A stretch of 64,000 bases of DNA from Limnanthes douglasii subsp. nivea (lineage: Eukaryota > Streptophyta > Magnoliopsida > Brassicales > Limnanthaceae): contig JAUPFV010000001.1 in assembly GCA_036936605.1 (NCBI GenBank), positions 247,688,925 through 247,752,924 on the forward strand. Reading direction: 5' to 3'. A model generated the notes under the pieces. It was not told where the DNA came from, searched no databases, and was given only the letters and a program-made list of their open reading frames with translations. A program made the translations under genes and the position numbers. Position 1 is the stretch's first letter. Each line of letters starts with the position of its first letter. This document shows, one piece after another, positions 55,879-64,000 of this stretch.

Positions 55879-57189
55879 CTAATGGAGGAAGATGAATGTT
55901 CTTCGTTCTTCCACAGATCTGCTGATCTTGACAACCACTTTCCTATCCTGAATTCGCATCTTGCCCAGCCTCGAATCAGAGATAACCCCGCATTTGAGTC
56001 TACAACAAATGGTGGAAAAAAAATTATAAACAAGACCTTCGTGGATCTGTTTAAAAATAATAGTGAAAGGTTAGTTCATAAAAATGTTCAAAGATCATGG
56101 ACTAACGATCATCTTGAGGTCAACTTTGAAGCAGCTGACTTGAGGTTCCCTCAATCTAAGGCCACACACACGATAGTGGGCAAATTTTCAACTGGGAAAC
56201 CAAAATATGTTGCGGTAAAGGATTTTTTTGATACTTTGAAATTTAAAGGGGAGTTTAACGTCTCTGCTTAGGACTACAGTCACATATTTATAGAGTTCAT
56301 TCTATTGGAAGATCTAAAACTTATATGGAGGAGAAATGTTTGGCAGGTAGGAGAAAAGAGCATGAGGTTGTTTGAATGGTCACCTAACTTTAACCCTAAC
56401 GTAAAGAATTCATCTACGTCTATCTTTATAGACCCGTTTGGGCTTCCTGAGTATTTGTACAATGAATCCACTGTGCTAGAGGTGGCTAAGTCCTTCGGAA
56501 CTCCTTTAAATATATGGGTTCCTACTAAGAATAGAGTGAGGCAAAACTAGTGTAGGGTTTGGGTTATCCTTGATGTTTCTAAGCCTCTCCCTAAACAAAT
56601 AAAGATAACCTTTGGGTCTGAGGTTTTCTAGCAAAGAATTGTTTATAATAAAATACCTGATTACTACAGTGTCTGCTCTCATTTGGGGCATGCGGATAAA
56701 GATTGCAAAAAGAATCTTCAAAAGAAACATGTTTTACAGGTTAACTCCTCCATCACAAAGCCTGATTCACTTGTTCCTACATTTTAGATTGTGAATTCAG
56801 AAGAAAAAAAATAGTCAGTAATTATTAATAGCATTAATCAAGAAGGGGAAGGTCCAAGTATGGAAAACAAGGAAGATCTAAATCAAAACATGGCACATTT
56901 AGCAATGGATGGTACTGAGATGATTGGAGCTATTCACATGCTTCAACTGGGTATTATAAATAATGATGACTCTGTCTCCTCCTTGCTGCATCAAGCATCT
57001 CCATATAAAAAGACCATAGGAAGTCTTCCTCCATCTCCTGTTAATAAACAAGTTGTGAATTCTTTTGGTGAAAAGAAGAATGAATTAAAGAAACTGGAAA
57101 AGACTAAATCTCTCAATTCCAAAGGAATAATATTCCCAAAGTATGTGCAACACAAAAGTGTTGCTAAAAATTCAAAGTATTCCAAATGA
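55879..57189 (+). pseudogene. LINE-2 ORF1
   Basis: The probable start MEEDECSSFFHRSADLDNHF is at 55879. The DUF4283-like domain is spread over 56041-56600 (KFSTGKPKYVAVKDFFDTLK, FIEFILLEDLKLIWRRN, FGLPEYLYNESTVLEVAKSF), with stops at 56271, 56550 and 56630. The CCHC knuckle is damaged (YSVCSHLGHADKDC, first Cys lost). The tail frame 56860-57189 reads into a stop that overlaps the ORF2 start, as in LINE-1. Confidence 0.85.
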
Positions 57190-57905
57190 TTGCTTTCCTT
57201 AGCTGGAATGTTCATGGGATTGGGAATAAGTTAACCCAATCCATAATCAAAGCATTAAAAAGATCGAAAAAGTTAGAGGTTATTGCCTTTCAAGAGCCTA
57301 TGATGTCTGTGTCTAAGATGGAATCTATAGCTCGGAAGTTGGGATTTCATGGATTTGTCAGCAATATCAATAATAAAATATGGGTTATGTGGAATGGGTT
57401 GTATGAGGTTGACACCCTGGTAAATGAAGAATAATTTCTTCATCCCAGAATTAAGCATAGATTGGTCTCTAAGGAATTCTTTGTCACTATGGTCTATGCG
57501 AAGTGTTCTGTTAGTCTAAGAAGGCTGTTGTGGGGCAAATTAAGGGCTATTGCTGATGATGGAAGGGAGTGGATGATTATGGGAGACTTCAATACTATTT
57601 TTTTCCCTAATGAACAACTCAATTGTTTTACTAGCAGTTCTGCTAGTATGGACGACTTTAATGAATTAATTCAAGATTGTTCTCTAATAGATGCTGGTTT
57701 TACAGATAATATGTATACTTGGACAAATAGCAGGCAATGGAGGCGGCTAGACATGGTTCTCTTTAATGGGATGTGGTTGAATCAATTTGATAATACTAAT
57801 GTTCAAAATCTTTTTAAAACCTGCTCTGACCACTCTCCCTTATTGATCACTATCTATTTTTCCTCAACGAAAAGGGTATCTTCTTTCAAATTTCTGAATA
57901 TCTAG
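57186..57905 (+). pseudogene. LINE-2 ORF2 endonuclease
   Basis: Two in-phase frames separated by a TAA near 57432. Motifs: FLSWNVHGIG, VIAFQEPMM (catalytic E), WMIMGDFNTIFF, MYTWTNSRQWRRLDMVLF, CSDHSPLL with the catalytic histidine. This part is longer than in LINE-1 and shows what LINE-1 has lost. Confidence 0.9.
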
Positions 57906-57962
57906 TGCATGCACAAAGATGTTCTCAGTTTTCTTAAAGGTTGTTAGGAAAAGGATCTGCAT

Positions 57963-59702
57963 GTGACTCCTATCAAAAGGTTATGGTTCAAGCTTAAGTA
58001 CTTAAAATCTAATCTTAAGGTGTGGAATAGAACTGTGTTTGGTAATGTCTTTGATTCCTTAAAGGAGGTTGAAGAAGACATTTCTAAGTTAGAAGCTAAT
58101 CTAATCAGTACTAACTCTGAACAAGACAAAATTCTGCTTGAAATTGCTAAAAGTAAGCATTTGGTGCTCCTTGAAAGGGAGGAGGCCTACTGGATTCAAA
58201 AATCTAACACCAAATGGACTATGGATGGTGAAAGGAACTCTTCCTTTTTCCATAACTTTGTTAAAAGAAATCAGAATTGAGCCCATATCACAAGAATTCG
58301 GAATGGGGCTGCTTGGGATGAAGATCCTAATTCTGTTAGTGACTCTGCTGTGAACTATTTTAAGAACCTAATATCTGATTTCCCTAATCCTTGGTGTTCT
58401 AATGTGTTGGGTGACTACATTCCTAAGAGGTTTTCTGAGGCTGATAATGATAGTCTGATGGTAGTGCCTACTGAGATGGAAATTTATGATGTTATCAAGG
58501 ATCTATGCATTAATGCTACTGCTAGTTCAGATGGATTTAATGGGCAATTTTATAAATTCTGCTGGCCTATTATTAAGGAGGACCTTTGTGAAGCTTTAAA
58601 GGATTTTTTCAGAGAAGGGGAATTTCCTATTGGCATTTACTCTATTGTTTTTTGTCTTATCCTTAAAGGTGACTCTCCTAAAGAATGGAAAGACTACAGA
58701 TTGGATTTTATAAGGCTCATTGAAAGAAATATTAAAAACTGTAACTTTTCTATCCTAATCAACGGGGCTCTGAAGGGTTATTTGAGGTCCAAGAAAGGGT
58801 TGAGACATGGAGACCTACTGTCTCCAACCCTTTTTATCCTAGCTAAGGAATATTTAATCAGAAGTCTAAGATTCTTATCTACTCATGATCGTTATATTAG
58901 ATTCAAAACGAGCGGAGGAGTTAATGTACCTTGTTTAAGATTTGAAGACAATATACTAATCCTGTGTAATGGATCCAATGCATCTGTCAAAAAGGTGAAG
59001 AAAGTTATCAGTCACTACGAAGAAATTTCAGGGCAGTTAATTAACAAGAATAAATCAAAGGTGATTCTTGCAAAGAATACTTCACCTCAGAATATCAGAA
59101 GATTAGAAAGACTTTGGGGGTACAAGCATTGTTATCTGTCATTCAAGTACTTGGGTTCTGTAATAAGCAACAAAAAGCTGATTAGTAATTTTGAGAGTTT
59201 TATATCTAAAGCCAGAAATAAGATTAGAGATTGGGATCATACTACCCTCTCATTTGGAGGTAGGTTAATCCTAATCCAATCTGTTTTAAACTCTTATCTT
59301 ATGTTCACTATCCAGCATACTACTATTCATTCTACTGTGATCAGAAGACTTGAGGTTCTTTACAGTAAATTTTTATGGGGCTCTAAATCTAACAAGACTA
59401 CTATAAGTTTGTGTAAATGGGCCAAGGTGTGTAAACCTTTTGAGAATGATGGGCTCAATGTGAGAAGTATTGATGATATGGCGGTGGTTTTCTCCTTCAA
59501 GTTATGGTTTCGACTGAGATGTCAAAACTTTCTTCGGTCAAAGGTAATGAAAGTTATTTACTACAGTCAAAACCATCCTATAACGGTTCATCTGCAATCT
59601 AACAGCTCCCATGCTCGGAGTAGACTGTGGGCTATTAGGGATATGGCTGATAAGCACATCATTGCCAATGAGAGGAATATGGACTTAAAGCTGGATAGAT
59701 AG
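57963..59702 (+). pseudogene. LINE-2 ORF2 linker and reverse transcriptase
   Basis: The linker 57963-58280 (coiled, IQKSNTKWTMDGERNSSFFH) and, after a stop, 58350-59702 with RT: VVPTEMEIYDVIKDL, ASSDGFNGQFYKFCW, LILKGDSPKEWKDYR, then an abrupt jump to NCNFSILINGALKGYLRSKK. About 110 residues including motif A (QLDMTKAFDR in LINE-1) are deleted near 58700. Motif B is GLRHGDLLSPTLF, and the catalytic FADD is changed to FEDN. The enzyme is certainly dead. Confidence 0.9.
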
Positions 59703-60991
59703 TGCTCGAGTAAAGCTTTTATAGTTTTTGCCAGTGGGCAGGATAGGCAGAATTAGTGGGCACTTTGGTAAAGGAGTACTGGGACAAAGATGGTTGGATG
59801 ATCAGCAAGTTAGAGACTGTTCTGGATTCATCTCAAATCCAGAACATTCTCAATGTTTCTCTGGATGACTCTAAGGCTGATGCAACTCTCTAGACTCTTA
59901 GTGACAACAGTCTTTTTCAGGCTAAAGCTACATGGACTAAGGTGTGTAAAAAAGGCATAATTCTTACCTATATGATAAGACCTAGAACAAGGTCACACCG
60001 CATAAATACTCATTTCTTCTCTAGAGAGTACTTAAAAACTGGTTGCCAATTGACTCAATCCTGCAAAACAGAAACATTCAGTTAGTCTCAAAGTGTCAAA
60101 ATTGCAGGAATTCTGAAAATGTAAAGCATGTATTTGTGGAATGCCAGAAGGCATGGCGGGTTTGGGCTTTCTTTGCTGGGCACTTTAAGATTTATATCAC
60201 AAAGAATATGTTAATTTCTCACTTAGTCAGAACATGGTATTGGTCTTCTGACAAAGATATTCACATAAGGAATATCCTTCATTATATAATTGTTTGGATA
60301 ATATGGCTAGCCAGAAACAAGCTAAAGATGGAGAACAAGAATCTTAAGGCCGAGGATATGATTGACAAAGTGATCTAAATTTTGTCTATTTTGGTCAGTG
60401 CTAATCTACTTAAGAGAAATCACTAGCTGTGTGAAGTATCTTAATAAGAAATATGTTCTGGTCTCTCTAAAGTGGGTATGCCTAAAGTTGGGTCGTTTCA
60501 AGCTTATCACAGACGGGGCATGTTCTGATTATGGTGAATGTTTTGGAGGTGGGCTTCTCAGAGATAGTGAGGGAAAGATCGTGTTTGGTTTCAGTAGAAG
60601 TTATGACAAATGTAATCCGTTAATAGCAAAATGAGGGCTCTGTTGGATGGAATTCTAATCTGTCGAACTAAAGGGTTCTACAGTATTGATATCGAGATCG
60701 ATTCTAGAATGGTCTGTGAGATGATCCTAACGAACATGTCACTCTTCTATAATTTGTGTTTGGTAAGTAAAGGCTTCGATCGGTTTCTGCTATAAGTTGA
60801 TCTCTTCTAGCATGAATATTACCAATATTTTCAGAGAGCAAAATGAGGCAGCAGATTGGCTTGCTCATTCTGCTTCCAATGCTATTGCTAATTTGGATTT
60901 TGATAAAGATGGAGTGCCTGCCACACTGGGTGCGATTGTGTTTCTCGAAGGATTGGGGATATATCACATTAGGACTAACCCCAAATCCTGA
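59703..60991 (+). pseudogene. LINE-2 ORF2 C-terminal zinc and RNase H-like regions
   Basis: 60043-60378 has the zf-RVT block (CQNCRNSENVKHVFVEC). 60398-60634 and 60797-60991 have RNase H-like pieces (FKLITDGACSDYGECFGGGL, then FREQNEAADWLAHSASN) with the same C-terminal pattern as LINE-1 (AIVFLEGLGIYHI). Stops and shifts lie between. 60992-61387 is the 3' UTR. Confidence 0.88.
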
Positions 60992-61387
60992 GAAGGATGC
61001 TTGGTAAGAAATTTCAATTATGAAACTTACCTTGATTTCTGGCTTCATTCTCATATACATGTCTAATTTTGTGTGGATAATCATTTTTGCTATTGAAGAA
61101 GTTCTGGTGCGATGATCAAAGGATTTCGACTGAAATTAAAGTTGGTTTTGTTGGTTGTTCTCTGGTATGGATATGGGGTCAAAGGTTGGAGTGGTGTTGT
61201 TTAAAATTGGGTGGTTTATGGATTAGATTTGTGAAGATGACGGCAAGAGGAGGGTGTGAGAGCTATCTAGGGTTTCTTTATGAGAGTCGATTTGGGAGTG
61301 TCAAATGAGTACTTGGACTGCTTGCAGTGTGTAATAGTTTTTCAGTTCTAATATATAAGTTAGACCTATTGGGTCAATTAAAAAAAT

Positions 61388-61560
61388 GTGACACCTAGAA
61401 GTATATATTTAACTTTGATGAAGTCTATGAAATCAAACTCTTCAAATAGTAAACAATTTTGGCTTCCTAACAATCGAATGAACGAGTTTGGATCAAGTTC
61501 TTCAAACGTACTAAAATTGGCCGAAATTTCATTCTCAAGGTTTATTTAAGACATCATATC
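61388..61560 (+). pseudogene. CPP segment 5: C-terminal end
   Basis: In one frame: SIYLTLMKSMKSNSSNSKQF, then LPNNRMNEFGSSSSNVLKLA, then a stop near 61547. The NNRM..GSSSS.GLK pattern is the conserved C-terminal motif of plant CPP proteins. 61561-61778 is weaker and probably the 3' UTR or last exon remains. Confidence 0.78.
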
Positions 61561-61778
61561 ATAAAATATTTAAGACATTCAACTCATTTTTTCAATTTGT
61601 TCCCAAAGCTTATATTGTGTTACTTTCAAAGTTGATGGTCATTTCAGCAATTCAAACAGTTTGTTACACTTCAACCCTTAAAAGTGGATTTAATGCACAA
61701 CACTTGTTTAAAATTCAGAAAGAGGGTGAATTCAAGAGCAAATTATTTCCAAACATGAGAAGATGATGTAGTTTAGAA

Positions 61779-62110
61779 TGTCTAATATTTAAATTTCACC
61801 GTTTAGTTTTTTTAATATTTTTTTAATATATTATAGAATTATTTTATTTCGTATATCAAATCTGATTGAATTTAGATTTGATTGGATTTTGTTTTAATAT
61901 ATCTATTTTGTTTTTTAGAATATTGTATTATGATTTTTGAATATATTTTATATAAAATATCTTATACCTTGATGTTAAGATCTTTTTTATTGAAGTAAAT
62001 ATTTTTTACTGAATTTTCCGTTTTTGTCTTTTTTGGATTGGGTAACATCTATCTATTTATCCTTGAATTAAGGTTTATATTATCCTTATTTTACTTCTTT
62101 GTTATTGGTC
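61779..62110 (+). mobile_element. LTR-like segment, family R, copy 2
   Basis: It starts TGTCTAATATTTAAATTT and aligns with 39106-39418 through CGTTTAGT, a TATATAAAA-like box (about 61949-61957), TTTTTTATTGAAGTAAA and ATCTATTTATCCTTGAATTA. The end is not certain. No body sequence was recognised after it. Confidence 0.5.
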
Positions 62111-62935
62111 TTGCATAAATATAGTTTTAAATTAATTAGGTTCATTAGTTTTATTTGTTTTTAGTCAAGATAATGAAGATAAAATCTAGTTTGAATATGG
62201 TTTTATAAGAATAAATAAATAGAGCAATATTTCACTTCTCATGGTAAAATTTGAAGCAGCAATTTCTGGTACAAAATTAAGGATTTTTTCCAAAGAATCA
62301 TTTAATGAGTAATAATCAAAATATATATATATGAACAAATGCAAATAGAGGAATCAATGTATAAAATACATGGTAAGAGAAATTAAAGAAAAAAGCAAGG
62401 TTGAGGACTCTAGAACTTTAATAGAGGAAGTACATAAATAGATAAATTTAAAGAGAGAAAGGCTAAAGGAGAACAAAAAATAAAATTAATAGATTTTCAG
62501 TATAAATAGGGAATGTATTCGTCAACAATCTTAGTCGATAGCTTAAGGAGATCAAAGATTATATTTAATAAGTAAAATGATTAAAATTTTATTTTGAGAA
62601 ATAAAACGGTTTTTAAACGTGTCTGAATTTGTAGAGGTTAAATATTTAAATTTTGACATGTAGCAGTATAAATCTGAGATGTTAAAAATCTAGTGTACGT
62701 CAATTTTTTAAAATAAAACAAATAGAATAAATAATTTTTAAATTTTATCGATGATACCTCGTCTAGATAATATTTAGTAGTTTTCAAACAAATTGTTTTA
62801 CAAAAAGTTACTTTGAAGACTATGAGGACTCGTGATAAGGTTATATTTTATATGATATTATATATTTCTTACAATGACGAGGTAAATTTATATTAAATGC
62901 TAACAAAATGATATGAAGCAAGTAATAAGAGTGAA
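62111..62935. other. Unassigned AT-rich stretch
   Basis: No frame, TIR or promoter could be supported. Confidence 0.5.
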
Positions 62936-63478
62936 TGAGGAGCGAGGCAGAACATATACAAGACCAAGGTCTTAAACAATATATTGGAGGAGGTCATAAA
63001 TAAGATAATAGACGAGAGATATAAAAAAGATGTTATACAAAGGTTATAAAGAAGGTATTAAACGATGGTTATAAAAAATATATTAGGTGAGGTTCATAAA
63101 TAAGATGTTAGATGAGGAATATACAGAACATATTGGACGAGGGTTAAAAACAAGATGTTAGAGGATGATTATACATAAGATATTAGACAAGGTCACATAA
63201 GAGATATAAAAGAAGATAAAACAAACGGATAGAAAGGTCGTTCAAACAGTTACAACTGAATAACATGTGTCATTACTTAATAGGTTATCAAGATTATTTG
63301 TTCGACCGTTATAATATGTGTAGCATACTGACTGGTAAATAATATAAATAAGGACTTAAGGCTCCATTGGAGGCTAATTATTTTCGAATATAATAAATTT
63401 ATTATCATAAAAATTATGTTCCTTCTCGATTATTCTTTATTACATTGGCTTTATATGAGAGAAGGATTTCCCTTATCA
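62936..63478 (+). mobile_element. Gypsy-3-type LTR (543 bp), solo or 3' copy
   Basis: From TGAGGAGCGAGGC to CCCTTATCA it aligns with 29044-29618, including the internal AAGATGTTAGATGAGG-type repeats and the block AAGGACTTAAGGCTCCATT. It is not followed by the primer site TGGCGTCG, so it is a 3' LTR or a solo LTR. No Tat-type coding precedes it within 1 kb. Confidence 0.75.
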
Positions 63479-64000
63479 CCAATGGGGTTTCCTAATGAGC
63501 AAAATGTCATAGGTGAAAAGGTACGTCGAGAATATAGGTTGCAAAAGAAAAGAGATCGAAGATCATTCCCCTCAATATTCACACAAAATACCTCATATTG
63601 ATATGGATGTTGTGCAACATGCTTAACAAAATAAAAAGGGTGAAAAATAGTTGTAGAAAAGAGGAATAAAAGGTAGATGAGGATGCTCCTCCTGTAAACA
63701 TAAAGGTATATGAAGAAACTCCTCATGTAAATATAGGTTAGAGAATGTAGTTCATTATCAACATGTGGTAGTAGATTATGAAGCTCATTAGTAAATACAG
63801 AGCAACAAAAGGAAAAGAAGATTTAGTTGAAAATAAGGTCAAAATGCTGGATCGAGTACGTAGTTAATAAGATATATCAAATGTACATTTTCCAAGTGAG
63901 ATTTAGTTAGGTTTCGGAAATTCATCTTTGTTAAGGTTTTACGAGTTAGGTTCATCCATGTTTCTCTCTATTTCGAGAAAAATAATTATTCATGAAACAT
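63479..64000. other. Unassigned right edge
   Basis: Short frames only. One (to 63600) runs over the LTR boundary and reads NEQNVIGEKVRREYRLQKKR, not recognised. Confidence 0.45.

Larger units (their letters stand above)
55756..61387 (+). mobile_element. LINE-2: older, decayed LINE related to LINE-1 (5.6 kb)
   Basis: It lies between GCGACACCTGGA (55744-55755) and GTGACACCTAGA (61388-61399), a 12-bp TSD with two differences, and ends in ATTAAAAAA. ORF1 and ORF2 have the same domain order as LINE-1 and about half of residues in common, but every ORF is interrupted. RT lacks motif A. The host CPP frame is restored when the element and one TSD copy are removed. Confidence 0.88.
41249..61560 (+). 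pseudogene. CPP (TSO1/tesmin-like) gene, broken by nested transposons
   Basis: Host coding segments on the plus strand, once insertions are skipped, give the layout of plant cysteine-rich polycomb-like proteins. There is an upstream GIDLHLNSMV-type motif, the first CXC domain (GCKCCKCKK...LKLYNECFVAS, then GIILCVSPCSCQE), the linker with ESRSPFAFAPK (family RNPxAFxPK), the second CXC (HKRQC...CLKMYHECYHANVGCSS), and a C-terminal tail (HLTPIMPSFQ, NNRMNEFGSSSSNVLK). CPP proteins bind DNA through the CXC pair and act in nuclei in cell-cycle and reproductive development. Stops, a one-base deletion near 54725, and insertions at 41842, 48296, 55221 and 55756 make this copy non-functional. The true 5' end was not found. 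Confidence 0.88.

Overview
This window looks like heterochromatic or repeat-rich nuclear DNA of a flowering plant. It is AT-rich and has almost no intact genes. It holds plant-type Ty1/Copia and Ty3/Gypsy elements with tRNA-iMet-type or Tat-type primer sites, plant L1-type LINEs with DUF4283-like ORF1 proteins, a tRNA-derived SINE, a Stowaway MITE, hAT elements, and the remains of a plant CPP (TSO1/tesmin-like) gene. The species cannot be read from the sequence.

Layout. 1-590: start of a minus-strand Copia element (gag, PBS, 5' LTR). 835-1660: 5' end of a BED-zinc-finger gene (copy A). 1682-2970: a direct duplication whose first copy carries a SINE. 3600-7075: minus-strand Copia pol remains. 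7280-7706: a solo LTR. 8330-12720: a minus-strand Gypsy RT split by a 3.2 kb hAT element that has an 8-bp TSD and carries an unrecognised repeat-protein ORF behind a hairpin-rich promoter. 13869-19990: BED-finger copy B, split by a minus-strand Copia element. 20010-26180: Copia RNase H/RT remains split by a 5.2 kb Gypsy-type element. That element has lost pol but carries an antisense TATA-led ORF set and a Stowaway MITE in only one LTR. 26181-29043: no gene seen. 29044-35756: decayed plus-strand Tat-type Gypsy with two RNase H regions and a 90-bp repeat array. 36176-36595: a second solo LTR. 36600-40450: unassigned remnants.

41249-61560: a CPP/TSO1-like gene on the plus strand, broken by successive insertions. 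These are a 6.4 kb Copia element (identical LTRs), a 6.2 kb split hAT-like element that itself contains a full-length LINE and a MITE, another hAT MITE, and a second, older LINE. A further hAT MITE lies just upstream (40591-41240). Reading across the insertions recovers the CXC - linker - CXC - C-terminal tail order of CPP proteins. 61779-63478: two LTR-like segments.

The most unusual signal is in the leader of the young Copia element (43310-43790). Six consecutive long stem-loops have different AT-rich stems, but each is capped by the same or a decayed GC-rich sequence with a self-complementary TCCGGA core. This resembles a reiterated RNA packaging or dimerisation signal. The element has identical LTRs and a perfect TSD, yet its coding region is deleted and full of stops, so it was probably mobilised in trans.
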